Source: Nostoc calcicola FACHB-3891 (GTDB lineage Bacteria; Cyanobacteriota; Cyanobacteriia; Cyanobacteriales; Nostocaceae). Taken from it: a stretch of DNA of 64,000 nt. The stretch spans positions 1 through 64,000 of the forward strand of contig NZ_JACJRQ010000006.1 in NCBI RefSeq assembly GCF_014697355.1, in the 5' to 3' direction. Position numbers and translations under genes: made by a program. The notes below the pieces were generated by a model. The model saw only the letters and a program-made list of their open reading frames with translations. It was not told the DNA's origin and searched no databases. Positions 52,818 to 61,260 of this stretch are shown piece after piece. Each line of letters starts with the position of its first letter. The stretch's first letter is position 1.

Positions 52818-54074
52818 CTAAGCGGTTTGAGGTGATGCTTTTCTATTAACTCCTGTTTTTGTTTCAGGTACACAGAACCAAAAAACTGCTAAAGCCACAA
52901 CTGCGATCGCTGCTAAAATCAAAAAACCAACATTGTAACCAGCACTTTTAACTACAAATCCAGCCAGCACGTTGCTCAAACCCGCACCAATGCCAATAGC
53001 AGTATTGAGCATTCCTTGGGTAACATTAAAGCGTCCCGTGCCTTTAGTCAAATCAGCTACCATTAACACGGAAAGCACACCAAAAATCCCGCCTGCAATA
53101 CCATCCAGAATTTGCACAGAAACGAGAAAATAGGGATTGCCCGAAAACGTATACAGCACTCCTCTAATCGGTAAGACGGCAAAGCCCAGCAAAAATATAG
53201 GTTTTCGGGCTGTATGTGCAAAACGCCCAGCCAAGTTAGACACTGGAATCATCACTAACTGAGCGACAATGATGCAAGCAGACATATAAACTGTGTCACT
53301 TGTGCCTTTACCCTGTGCCAATTCTTGACCAACTAGCGGTAACATAGCAGCATTGGCAAAGTGAAACAAAACTACTGCAATACTAAAGAATAAGATTTGG
53401 CGATCGCTCAATAATTGCAATATGCCTTCATGGTGCTGTTGATGTTCTTCTTTATCTTCCTCCTCACCCTCTTCTGCATCTCCACGCGCTAGTTCGTGGT
53501 CAATCTCTCTTTCACGAATCATCCTCACTGAAATAATACTGCCCACAGCCATAGCTGCAACCAGGAAAAATATTGCCTTGCGTGCAATAAAGTAACCCAC
53601 TAAACCAGCCAGAGTAGCAGCTAGCAGATTTCCTGTATGGTTAAATGTTTCATTACGACCTACCCGCCTATCTAATCTCTCATGTCCTACGAGTCCCAGA
53701 GTAATAGCAGTAATCGCAGGTGGGAAAATTGCAGCAGCAATCCCAATCATAATCTGAGAGCCAATGACAACAGGCAAATTGGGGAACAAGCCCATAGCAA
53801 TAGAGCCGATAGAAACAAACACAGCCGCCAGTACAATCAACATCCGTTTTTGACGTAGCCTGTCAACCAATGCACCAGCTGGTGTTTGAGCAATAACTGT
53901 GGCAATTGCCGAAGCTGACATCGCCAATCCAATTTGAGCCGGGTTCCAATTTGCTGAGGCTTTCAGGTAAATACTCAGATATGGCCCAACACCATCGCGC
54001 ACATCTGCGAGAAACACATTCAAGTAATCAAGCGATCGCAAACTCTTCTTACTCGGTCTTCGCTCTTTTTGCAT
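52818..54074 (-). CDS. MFS transporter, predicted sigma-54 target
   Basis: 418 residues with twelve predicted membrane helices. QIGLAMSASAIATVIAQTPAGALVDRLRQKRMLIV is the MFS loop 2-3 signature (GxLxDRxxRR-like). VGRNETFNHTGNLLAATLAGLVGYF lies in helix 5. The central cytosolic loop (about 196-218: ARGDAEEGEEEDKEEHQQHH) is acidic and His-rich and could bind metal ions. The substrate is unknown; drug or metal efflux is plausible. A full-consensus -24/-12 promoter is centred about 57 bases upstream of the ATG, giving a predicted 39-base leader. The gene thus belongs with the rpoN island, though it is separated from rpoN by the permease gene. Confidence 0.88.
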   Translation of the reverse strand: MQKERRPSKKSLRSLDYLNVFLADVRDGVGPYLSIYLKASANWNPAQIGLAMSASAIATVIAQTPAGALVDRLRQKRMLIVLAAVFVSIGSIAMGLFPNLPVVIGSQIMIGIAAAIFPPAITAITLGLVGHERLDRRVGRNETFNHTGNLLAATLAGLVGYFIARKAIFFLVAAMAVGSIISVRMIREREIDHELARGDAEEGEEEDKEEHQQHHEGILQLLSDRQILFFSIAVVLFHFANAAMLPLVGQELAQGKGTSDTVYMSACIIVAQLVMIPVSNLAGRFAHTARKPIFLLGFAVLPIRGVLYTFSGNPYFLVSVQILDGIAGGIFGVLSVLMVADLTKGTGRFNVTQGMLNTAIGIGAGLSNVLAGFVVKSAGYNVGFLILAAIAVVALAVFWFCVPETKTGVNRKASPQTA

Positions 54075-54123
54075 AAGTCTTTAATGATATTTTGTGAGCT
54101 ATGGAGAGGTCACAATACTCTCA

Positions 54124-54140
54124 TGCAAAAATCGTGCCAA
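54124..54140 (-). promoter_or_regulatory. Sigma-54 (-24/-12) promoter of the MFS gene
   Basis: Read on the minus strand: TTGGCACG-ATTT-TTGCA, an exact consensus match with GG-N10-GC spacing. The start would be near 54113. Together with the promoter at 46579-46594 it is one of two perfect 12-of-12 matches in the window. Confidence 0.88.
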
Positions 54141-54204
54141 ATCAATGGGCATCTAGCGAAAAAACCCTCTTTAAGGGGCGACAAGAATAGTAAAAGTCTT
54201 ACAG

Positions 54205-54535
54205 ATGAAGAAGGGGAAGGGGAAAGGGGGAAGGGGGAAAGGGGAAAGGGAAAGGGGGAAGGGGAAAGGGGAAAGGGAAAGGGGAAAGGGGGAAGGGGGA
54301 AGGGGGAAGGGGGAAGGGGGAAGGGGAAAGGGGAAAGGGAAAGGGGAAAGATTAAATTTATCCCTTTACCCTTTACCCTTTAACCTTTACCCCTGTTTTG
54401 AATTCTTACCCTTTACCCCTGTTTTGAATTCTTACCCTTTACCCTTTACCCTTTACCCTTTACCCCTGTTTTGAATTCTTACCCTTTACCCTTTAACCTT
54501 TACCCCTGTTTTGAATTCCATATTGCGTAAGTCCT
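54205..54535. repeat. Heptamer block GGGGAAAGG and CCCTTTACC with four longer units
   Basis: Left half: G/A-rich heptamers. Right half: pyrimidine heptamers containing four copies of TTTACCCCTGTTTTGAATTC. It fills most of the 475-base gap between the MFS and Rieske genes. Open frames across it are artefacts. Confidence 0.9.
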
Positions 54536-54549
54536 GTAATACTGACAAG

Positions 54550-55119
54550 TTAACGAGGATCTATGGCAGGTTCTCGATCGACCAAACGAATTTGATTCTG
54601 TTTGACTACTACAGTAATCAGTGGTAAAGAACGCTTGGCTGGGCCATGAACGACTCGACCCTGAGAATCGTATTGAGATCCATGACAAGGACAAATAAAG
54701 TGATTTGCCTCAAGATTCCATTCAACTGTACATCCTAAATGAGTACAAATGGGATCGATCGCATACTCAGCAATCTGTGGTCCATCTTTAATAATGAGGT
54801 AATCAACGCTGTCATTTGGCAATCCCTTAACGAGAACAGGAATTCCAGGTTTTGTATTTGCTAACAGTGTATTAATATTAATTGGCTTGCTGTTTTCATC
54901 CAGTGCCAGAGATCCTGGAAGATAATTTTGACAACGCGAATTTTTCGGATATAACGAACAAAGGGTTTCTAAGTCTAACTCACGGCCTTGACTGACAGTT
55001 GGAAATAGATATCCGGCTGCTATTGATGTGACAGTAGTACCTGCCATATAAATTAAAAAATCTCGGCGTGTTTTTATCTGAGATGGAATTTTGCCATTAG
55101 TAAAGTAACCTTCTTTCAT
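54550..55119 (-). CDS. Rieske [2Fe-2S] protein, membrane or Tat-exported
   Basis: 189 residues from ATG 55119; a TTG five codons earlier is the only longer option. The N-terminus TRRDFLIYMAGTTVTSIAAGYLFP is a Tat-like signal or anchor. The cluster motifs are CTHLGCTVEW and CPCHGSQYDSQGRVVHGPAKRSLP, with both Cys-x-His ligand pairs and the disulphide cysteines intact, as in PetC. CSLYPKNSRC upstream is an unusual extra Cys pair. It is shorter or more divergent than the main cytochrome b6f Rieske and has no cytochrome gene beside it. It may be a stress-type paralogue or serve another oxidoreductase. Confidence 0.88.
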   Translation of the reverse strand: MKEGYFTNGKIPSQIKTRRDFLIYMAGTTVTSIAAGYLFPTVSQGRELDLETLCSLYPKNSRCQNYLPGSLALDENSKPININTLLANTKPGIPVLVKGLPNDSVDYLIIKDGPQIAEYAIDPICTHLGCTVEWNLEANHFICPCHGSQYDSQGRVVHGPAKRSLPLITVVVKQNQIRLVDREPAIDPR

Positions 55120-55147
55120 AACTAAAATTTCCAAACAAGTTTATTAA

Positions 55148-55239
55148 TAGACCTCTTGCAAAAGTCCTTCTTTGCGTTCTCTTCTGGAGCGCCTCTGCGC
55201 CTCTGCGCGAGCCAAATTCATATTTATCCAAGAAGTCTA
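55148..55239. mobile_element. MITE family B, copy 3 (different interior)
   Basis: TAGACCTCTTGCAAAAGT at the left and TTATCCAAGAAGTCTA at the right, as in copies 1 and 2. The interior carries a GCGCCTCTGCGCCTCTGCGC repeat instead of G/A heptamers. It lies just upstream of the Rieske gene. Confidence 0.55.
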
Positions 55240-55348
55240 ATATATTATGGCGCACTCACCTTGTCCAAAAATTAGATTCTTCCCATTGTCACATTTATTC
55301 GCATAGATTATGAATTGTACATGTAGATTTTAATCAAGCAAGGAGATT

Positions 55349-55855
55349 ATGCGATCGCAACACGAATCACAGGTTGTTTCTGCTGTAATCAAACATTCAA
55401 TAAGCCAAGAAGATTTTCTATGTGAAATGTCCAATAGTTATCTGATAACTAAAACTTCTTTGAAGCCCGATATCTCTTGGGAAAATCTGCGGATTCCAGA
55501 AATATTAATTGATGGAATGAGGATTGTAGGTTTCCCTAATCTCCAAAAAGAGACTTACGATAATTGGATCTCAATCAACAATCAACCTTCCTTATTAACA
55601 CCATTTATTACAAATCATCAAATCACTCTGATTTCAGAGAAAGAGTATGATATAATTTTAAATAGCTACAATTATAGGTGGTCTATTATATATACTTTGA
55701 CTCGACCAGGATTATCTGTAGATTTTTCACAAGCATTAATTCAGATAACCGCCCACTGTCCAGCAGGACCGCCCCAGTACGGGAGTTTGTTCTATTTGGA
55801 AATAACTGGCGAACAATGGGAAGTCAAGTCATCTTATGGACTGTACAATCAATAG
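55349..55855 (+). CDS. Hypothetical protein, 168 aa
   Basis: Soluble 168-residue protein starting MRSQHESQVVSAVIKHS, with AAGGAG eight to nine bases before the ATG. Aromatic-rich segments (RWSIIYTLTRPGLSVDFSQALIQITAHCPAGPPQYGSLFYLE) suggest a beta-sandwich. I do not recognise a family. It ends seven bases before the convergent permease gene. Its codon use resembles the AT-rich accessory genes. Confidence 0.6.
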   Translation: MRSQHESQVVSAVIKHSISQEDFLCEMSNSYLITKTSLKPDISWENLRIPEILIDGMRIVGFPNLQKETYDNWISINNQPSLLTPFITNHQITLISEKEYDIILNSYNYRWSIIYTLTRPGLSVDFSQALIQITAHCPAGPPQYGSLFYLEITGEQWEVKSSYGLYNQ

Positions 55856-55862
55856 AAAAAAT

Positions 55863-56708
55863 CTATTTCTGTTTCACACTTGGGAGCAAAACTCCATGTT
55901 TGGGACTAAATAATAAAGCTAACAAAAATAAGCCCGAAACTACCAAAACAATTGCTGGGCCAGAAGGTAGATTATAAAAGTAGCTGAGATACATCCCGCT
56001 AATACTAGAAATTACGCCAATTACGGCACCCAAAATCATTACTTGGTTGAGACGTTTCACTAGTAAATAAGCGGTGGCTCCTGGTGTAATTAAAAGTGAA
56101 AGGACTAAAATTACACCCACAGCTTTCATGCTAGCGACAATTGTTAAAGCAATCAATAGCATTAATCCAAAGTTAAGCCGATCGACTGGCAAACCTGCCG
56201 CTTGAGCGCCTAATGGATCGAAAGTGTAAAATAAAAGTTCTTTGTATATTAAAACAACTACTATTAAAACAATAGCAGCAATAATAGCAGTGTCTCGTAC
56301 TTCATCAATAGTAACGCCAAGAATATTGCCGAATAAGAAGTGATTCAAGTCGATTTTGTTATCTTTTTGAATAACAGTAATTAAGGTGATACCAAGGGCA
56401 AAGAATGCAGAAAAAACTATGCCCATTGCCGCATCTTCTTTGATTGGCGATCGCACTCTAATCCAAGCGATCGCCATTGTACTCACAACTCCGGCAATAA
56501 ACGCCCCAATATATATATTTGCTCCCACCATAAAAGCGATCGCTAGTCCTGGCAAAACCGAGTGACTGATTGCATCACCCAGCAATGCCAATCGCTGCAC
56601 CATCAAGTAACTACCAACCACCGCACACAACAAACCAACTAAAATCGCAATCACAAGCGATCGCTGCATAAAGCCGTATTGTAACGGCTCAATTAAAGCT
56701 TCTAACAT
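55863..56708 (-). CDS. mntB: Mn/Zn ABC transporter permease (MntB/ZnuB family)
   Basis: 281 residues with eight to nine membrane helices. PLQYGFMQRSLVIAILVGLLCAVVGSYLMVQRLALLGDAISHSVLPGLA is the family signature. YTFDPLGAQAAGLPVDRLNFGLMLLIALTIVASMKAVGVILV is the coupling region. It imports Mn2+ or Zn2+ together with the ATPase encoded upstream on the same strand and the binding protein encoded divergently. Mn is favoured because the binding protein resembles MntC, but sequence alone does not settle the metal. Confidence 0.9.
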   Translation of the reverse strand: MLEALIEPLQYGFMQRSLVIAILVGLLCAVVGSYLMVQRLALLGDAISHSVLPGLAIAFMVGANIYIGAFIAGVVSTMAIAWIRVRSPIKEDAAMGIVFSAFFALGITLITVIQKDNKIDLNHFLFGNILGVTIDEVRDTAIIAAIVLIVVVLIYKELLFYTFDPLGAQAAGLPVDRLNFGLMLLIALTIVASMKAVGVILVLSLLITPGATAYLLVKRLNQVMILGAVIGVISSISGMYLSYFYNLPSGPAIVLVVSGLFLLALLFSPKHGVLLPSVKQK

Positions 56709-57035
56709 ATTTTGTCACTAGTCATTAGTTATTAGTCATTTGTCATTTGTCATTTCTCCCGCTGCCTCCCCCAGGGCTGTTTCATTCGCTGATGATGGGG
56801 ATTTGTCAAGAGGATAATCTCACGCAAAGGCGCAAAGGCGCAAAGGAAAATCGTGTATTTGGGTTGAAGGCGCAAAAGTTTTTTACTGGAATTGTGCGCT
56901 TACTCTCAATTTTTATCTCTTTGCATCTTGCAATTTCACCCATTTTAAGGAATGAAACAGCCCTGCTGCCTCCCCTGCCTCCCCTGCCTCCCCTGCCCCC
57001 TCATCCTCCTCATCCCCCTCATTTCCCCATCACAT
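56709..57035. other. Spacer with a 194-bp inverted-repeat element
   Basis: 327 bases inside the mntA-mntB operon. It contains CATTTGT heptamers, the element 56772-56965 and CCCCTGCCTCC repeats. No gene is present. The insertion must be read through for mntB expression unless mntB has its own promoter. Confidence 0.6.
56772..56965. mobile_element. Non-autonomous element, 194 bp, 16-bp perfect terminal inverted repeats
   Basis: CAGGGCTGTTTCATTC at 56772-56787 and its inverse at 56950-56965. The interior includes three CGCAAAGG units and no transposase. The terminal sequence resembles those of IS elements in cyanobacteria, so it is probably a deletion derivative. Confidence 0.75.
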
Positions 57036-57860
57036 TTACGCCGCATCAGAAAAGTACATTACTTTCCCGCCATAAGCAAGATTGAGATTTTCTTCTGTGA
57101 GTACTTGTTGGCGTGAACCTGTGGCGATTAATTCACGATTTAGTAATATTAAATCATCAAAATGGGCGATTGATTCTCCTAAATCGTGGTTGACTACTAG
57201 CACGATTTTTTTATCGGTAGCAAGTTCACGAAAGACTTCAAAAATCACCGATTGAGTTTTTTGATCGATGCCTACTAAGGGTTCATCAAAACAGAAAATT
57301 TCTGCTTGCTGCGTTAAAGCACGGGCTAAAAATACCCGTTGTTGCTGTCCTCCTGATAATTGTCCGATGGGGCGATCGCAATATTCAATCATTCCAACTC
57401 TTTCCAGGGCATTTTTTGCTACCTGGCGACTAACTGCTGAAAAGCTACGCAACCATCCTGTTTTCTTTACCCGTCCCATCATCACTACATCCCAAACGGT
57501 GGCGGGGTAAGTCCAGTCAATTTGGCTACGCTGTGGTACGTAGGCAACTCGATCTAATTGTTGCATTAAGGGTTTCCCTTGATACAGCACCGTACCACTA
57601 CTGACTGGCACTAAGCCTAACATTGCCTTCATCAGTGTACTTTTGCCTGCACCGTTGGGGCCAAAGATACCCGTCACTTTTCCCGGTTTGACAATACAGT
57701 TAACGTCCCTTAAGGCTTCTTGTGTCCGGTAGTGTACCCCTACATGGGCGATGTTAATTGCTGCTGTGGAAGTCATATCAGAAGCCTTGATAGTTTCGGG
57801 TAATTCTCGTGTATTTACTGGATATAAGCGGAATTTAGCTGCAAAAGAGACGCTTTTCAT
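57036..57860 (-). CDS. mntA: Mn/Zn ABC transporter ATP-binding protein
   Basis: 274 residues from ATG 57860. The longer frame upstream runs through the divergent promoter and is implausible; MTSTAAINIAHV (57776) is an alternative start. Walker A is GIFGPNGAGKSTLMKA, the signature is GQLSGGQQQRVFLARAL, Walker B is EIFCFDEPLVGID and the switch His is VVNHDLGES. It energises metal import through the MntB-type permease. The gap to mntB holds a 194-bp element. The binding-protein gene is divergent with about 90 bases between starts, unlike the single mntCAB operon of Synechocystis. Confidence 0.9.
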   Translation of the reverse strand: MKSVSFAAKFRLYPVNTRELPETIKASDMTSTAAINIAHVGVHYRTQEALRDVNCIVKPGKVTGIFGPNGAGKSTLMKAMLGLVPVSSGTVLYQGKPLMQQLDRVAYVPQRSQIDWTYPATVWDVVMMGRVKKTGWLRSFSAVSRQVAKNALERVGMIEYCDRPIGQLSGGQQQRVFLARALTQQAEIFCFDEPLVGIDQKTQSVIFEVFRELATDKKIVLVVNHDLGESIAHFDDLILLNRELIATGSRQQVLTEENLNLAYGGKVMYFSDAA

Positions 57861-57949
57861 AATTGCTTTTAAATATTCATTTCTTGAGCTTACTATAAAA
57901 ATGAGAGAAATATGAAAAAATCTATAAATAGATGTAATATCCCAGATAA

Positions 57950-58969
57950 ATGAAACTAATACCACAGATAGAGGGCAGTAACGCTCACGGCAAGCCGATT
58001 GGCAACGCAAACAAGAGAAAAATTCTTTTGCGGCTTTGTTTGGGAATGCTTATGCCTTTGGCTTTATTTAGTTGTACCCAGAAAGACTCCAACCCCAAAA
58101 CTGCCAAGGGAGAGAGTCAGCCGCGAGTGGTTGCAACTAGCACCATCATTGCTGATTTGGCGCAAGAGGTTGCGGGAGATGAAATTCAAGTCAGTGGAAT
58201 TCTCAAACCGGGTACCGATCCGCATGTTTACGAACCAATACCGGCAGACAGTAGGGTTTTGGAACAAGCCGACTTGATTTTGTATAACGGCTACAACCTA
58301 GAACCGGGATTGATTAAGTTAATGAATGCCTCTGGTGGTAAGGCGCGAAAGTTAGCCGTTGGGGAAGCTGTGAAATCTTTGCAGTTAGATAAAGGCAAAG
58401 GTGAAGTTGTGCCAGATCCTCACATCTGGGGTAGTGCAGAAAATGCGATCGCCATGACGAATGCCATTCGAGATGCTTTGATTGAATTATCACCAGAAGA
58501 TAAAGAAGAATTAACTGAAAATGCATTGCAACTGACTAATGAATTAAAACAGTTGCATAGCTGGATTAATCAACAGATTCAAACTATCCCCGCACCTCGG
58601 CGCAGACTGATCACAACCCATGATGCATTTCAATATTATGGACGTGCTTATGGAATTGCGATCGCAGGTACTTTAATTGGCATTAGTACCGAAGAACAAC
58701 CAAGCGCTCAAACAGTCCAGCGATTGGTAGAGTCAGTTAAAAAAATCGGCGTTCCGGCAATTTTTGCTGAAACTACAATTAACCCAGCTTTAATTAAAAC
58801 CGTTGCCCAAGAAGCAGGAGTCAAATTAGCGCCACATCAACTTTATTCTGATTCAATTGGTGCAAAAGCAAGTGATGGCGATTCCTACGTAAAGATGATG
58901 GAGGCAAATACCCGCAGCATTGTAGAAGCATTGGGTGGAAAATATACGCCTTTTAAACCTAAAAAGTAA
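57950..58969 (+). CDS. mntC: Mn/Zn ABC transporter substrate-binding lipoprotein
   Basis: 339 residues, cluster A-I metal-binding protein. The signal and lipobox are LRLCLGMLMPLALFSCTQ (Cys near residue 42). Metal ligands are expected at the His of GTDPHVYEP, the His of VPDPHIWGS, the Glu of IFAETTINP and the Asp of LYSDSIGAK, the His-His-Glu-Asp set of MntC/TroA proteins. The lack of a His-rich loop argues for Mn rather than Zn. It is divergent from mntA, so both could be controlled from the shared 90-base region, for example by the ManS/ManR system known in other cyanobacteria. I see no defined operator. Confidence 0.93.
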   Translation: MKLIPQIEGSNAHGKPIGNANKRKILLRLCLGMLMPLALFSCTQKDSNPKTAKGESQPRVVATSTIIADLAQEVAGDEIQVSGILKPGTDPHVYEPIPADSRVLEQADLILYNGYNLEPGLIKLMNASGGKARKLAVGEAVKSLQLDKGKGEVVPDPHIWGSAENAIAMTNAIRDALIELSPEDKEELTENALQLTNELKQLHSWINQQIQTIPAPRRRLITTHDAFQYYGRAYGIAIAGTLIGISTEEQPSAQTVQRLVESVKKIGVPAIFAETTINPALIKTVAQEAGVKLAPHQLYSDSIGAKASDGDSYVKMMEANTRSIVEALGGKYTPFKPKK

Positions 58970-59302
58970 ATGAAGAACACGGGTAGGGGCACAACATGTT
59001 ATGCCCCTACGATTATCTGTACCTCACGCCTGTTGCAATGTGCTGTATTTCTAAAGTCAGAGGTTATTTATCAATTAATATCCTTAGGTTAGAGCCAAAA
59101 ATCTTAATTTTATGTAGTGTAGTTGGGTTGAGGAATGAAACCCAACTACAATTATCTCCTCTGACTCCTGAATTCTGACTCCTGAATTCTGAATTCTGAT
59201 TTACAATCTATTTCCAAACTCTTTCCAGAGAAAGAACTCTTTATGGCTTTGATTTTCTAGAGTGTTATTAGTAAATGCACATTTATTAGTACCTGAAAAA
59301 CC
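58970..59302. other. Spacer with a 71-bp repeat and a hairpin
   Basis: 333 bases. 58977-59047 is the second copy of the 71-bp dispersed element. 59119-59149 is a GTAGTTGGGTT/AACCCAACTAC hairpin with 11-bp perfect stem. GAATTCTGA heptamers lie at 59164-59200. No gene is seen. Confidence 0.65.
58977..59047. repeat. 71-bp dispersed element (copy 2)
   Basis: It matches 44166-44236 at 69 of 71 positions, including the palindrome and the unique tail CGATTATCTGTACCTCACGC. Confidence 0.85.
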
Positions 59303-59638
59303 ATGACTGATAATAAACAAGAAAATCAAATTAATCAACCAGTGAGCGAAGATCGGCATTCTCGTGAAGAAGCAAATGTAAAAGAACAAAACTTAACTGC
59401 AAATCCGGGAGATAGAATCGCTGATGAAGCTCAATCCGTTGAAGAAAAGGCTCAACAGCTAGCTGTCGATCGCGTACCAGACATTACAGGCGACGTAATC
59501 ACAGTCCCGACTTACTTTGTTGTCGATGAACCCGACGGCGAAAAGAAAGCACTCCACCACGTTAAAGATGCTGAAGAGATTTCCGACGTAATTCGCCAAG
59601 CACGAGTTGACGAAAACGGAAATCGAATTTGGTGGTAG
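59303..59638 (+). CDS. Small acidic protein, unknown, 111 aa
   Basis: The highly charged, probably disordered N-terminal half (MTDNKQENQINQPVSEDRHSREEANVKEQN) is followed by a short folded-looking part (VPTYFVVDEPDGEKKALHHVKDAEEISDVIRQARVDENGNRIWW). It has no Cys and no signal peptide. I do not recognise it. The C-terminal conserved look suggests a genuine protein, possibly stress related as many such hydrophilic proteins are, but that is a guess. Confidence 0.65.
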   Translation: MTDNKQENQINQPVSEDRHSREEANVKEQNLTANPGDRIADEAQSVEEKAQQLAVDRVPDITGDVITVPTYFVVDEPDGEKKALHHVKDAEEISDVIRQARVDENGNRIWW

Positions 59639-59823
59639 TTGCTGATTGAAGAAACAAGGGGATAGGGTGCTTGTCATTTGTCATTTGTCATTTGTCATTA
59701 GTTTTTCTCCCTGTCCCTGCGTCTCCCTCATCCTCCTTATCTCCCTTTTACCAGATCTTGTAGCAGTAAGTTACACTGTAATCAAGTAATCATAATTTGG
59801 AAATTCTCCAAGGACGAAAGGTA

Positions 59824-60561
59824 ATGGGAAATGTTACGACTTCTGAGGAATTGACATCTTGGACTACGCCAGAACTGAAAAATTACATTATAGAACTTGT
59901 TAAAGACCGGAATGTAGAGTCGTTAAAAGCCAAAGTAGAATTTTATAAAAACGAATTAGCCCCATATTTTGCAGAATTGAGCCAACGCAACCCCTTTCCG
60001 AAAATTGCAGAACAAGTGGCGATCGCCATCGGAGGCTGGGTGCCAATATGGTCTACTATTCCTTTTCAAGACATTTTACCTGGTAGGATACACGAGCAGT
60101 CTTACCAAATTTTTCATAATGATGGTTACTATGCAAATATTGCCCGTTATGCACTAGGAAATCAGTCTGGTTTTTGGCGAAAATTTGCATCAAAACTACC
60201 AGCTTATGACTTAATGATATTGCAAAAGTATTCAGTTGAAAATGAGCAGTGGAACATCAAAAATGTCGGCATATTCCAGGCATTAGGAAATCAAAAAATT
60301 CCATTGACAATTGAGGATGCAGACAAGTGGTTTACAAAAAATGTCGAATCTAAATTGGGGGAAGCATCGTCAAAGATAGATTTACAGCAAGAACTCCAAT
60401 TAGAAGACATGGGCAGAAATACTGTCAAAAAATTTGATAAAGTCTATCTAGCTACTTCTTTTCTAGAGCATTTATATATAGATAATGACTTTCGGTTGAT
60501 TAAGACTCAGCGAGAAGTTACACAGCGACCGAGTTATACAATTGCTGTTCGCAGAAGTTGA
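59824..60561 (+). CDS. Fibrillin/PAP-like protein (tentative)
   Basis: 245 residues from ATG 59824, with AAGGAC/AAAGG upstream. A TTG nine codons earlier lacks support. The C-terminal KKFDKVYLATSFLEHLYIDNDFRLIKTQRE resembles the end of plastid-lipid-associated (PAP/fibrillin) proteins, where a small beta-barrel ends in a L-D-x-D-x-R-I-x-R strand. The N-terminal half is helical. PAP proteins associate with thylakoid lipids or plastoglobule-like bodies. The assignment is moderate at best. The downstream esterase start lies 22 bases after the stop, so they may be co-transcribed. Confidence 0.55.
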   Translation: MGNVTTSEELTSWTTPELKNYIIELVKDRNVESLKAKVEFYKNELAPYFAELSQRNPFPKIAEQVAIAIGGWVPIWSTIPFQDILPGRIHEQSYQIFHNDGYYANIARYALGNQSGFWRKFASKLPAYDLMILQKYSVENEQWNIKNVGIFQALGNQKIPLTIEDADKWFTKNVESKLGEASSKIDLQQELQLEDMGRNTVKKFDKVYLATSFLEHLYIDNDFRLIKTQREVTQRPSYTIAVRRS

Positions 60562-60583
60562 ACTAACAAAATTTCCCAATGCT

Positions 60584-61216
60584 ATGTCCTCAACACAACA
60601 ACAAGTTACTTCCACCAACAGCTATAACTACCTCCTATTCTTGCCTGACTGCAACGGAATACCACAGCCGCTTTTGCCAACGATCCTGTTTTTACACGGT
60701 GCAGGTGAGCGGGGTTCTGATTTACATAAGGTGAAAAAGCACGGCGTTGCTAAGATTGTGGAGGAACAGCTTGATTTTCCGTTCATTGTTATTTCTCCCC
60801 AATGTCCGCGAGATCAATATTGGTCACTAGAAAAATTGAGCGTTCTTGTGGATGAGGTTATCGCCTCCTATCCTGTGGATTTAGATCGGGTTTACCTGAC
60901 TGGCTTAAGCATGGGTGGTTACGGAACATGGCATTTAGCAGCAGCACAACCGCAAAGATTTGCAGCGATCGCGCCTATCTGCGGCGGTGGTAAGCCAACC
61001 CAAGCAGCTAAGCTAAAAAATCTTCCTGTGTGGGCATTTCATGGAGCAAAAGATGATGTCGTTCCCTTAAGTGAGTCCGAAATCATGGTTTCTGCACTGC
61101 AAGCCTGCGGTGGGAATGTGAAATTTACAGTTTACCCAGAAGCGAAACACGACTCGTGGACGCAGACATATAATAATCCAGAACTTTATCAGTGGTTTTT
61201 GCAGCATCGACGGTAG
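60584..61216 (+). CDS. Alpha/beta hydrolase, phospholipase/carboxylesterase type
   Basis: 210 residues from ATG 60584 (MSSTQQQVTS); an in-frame TTG 14 codons earlier would overlap the previous gene. PTILFLHGAGERGSDL gives the oxyanion region. The nucleophile elbow is VYLTGLSMGGYGTW (G-L-S-M-G). The acid is in WAFHGAKDDVVP and the catalytic His in EAKHDSW. It is a cytosolic serine hydrolase of the dienelactone-hydrolase/esterase fold. Its substrate is unknown. Confidence 0.9.
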   Translation: MSSTQQQVTSTNSYNYLLFLPDCNGIPQPLLPTILFLHGAGERGSDLHKVKKHGVAKIVEEQLDFPFIVISPQCPRDQYWSLEKLSVLVDEVIASYPVDLDRVYLTGLSMGGYGTWHLAAAQPQRFAAIAPICGGGKPTQAAKLKNLPVWAFHGAKDDVVPLSESEIMVSALQACGGNVKFTVYPEAKHDSWTQTYNNPELYQWFLQHRR

Positions 61217-61260
61217 TAGCCTATGGATTTAAGATATTTTTCTCTACATTGGAATACACT

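Noticed and set aside
54069-54474. Gly/Lys/Glu-rich frames of about 90-100 codons
   Set aside because: They are translations of GGGGAAAGG heptamers and overlap the MFS promoter.
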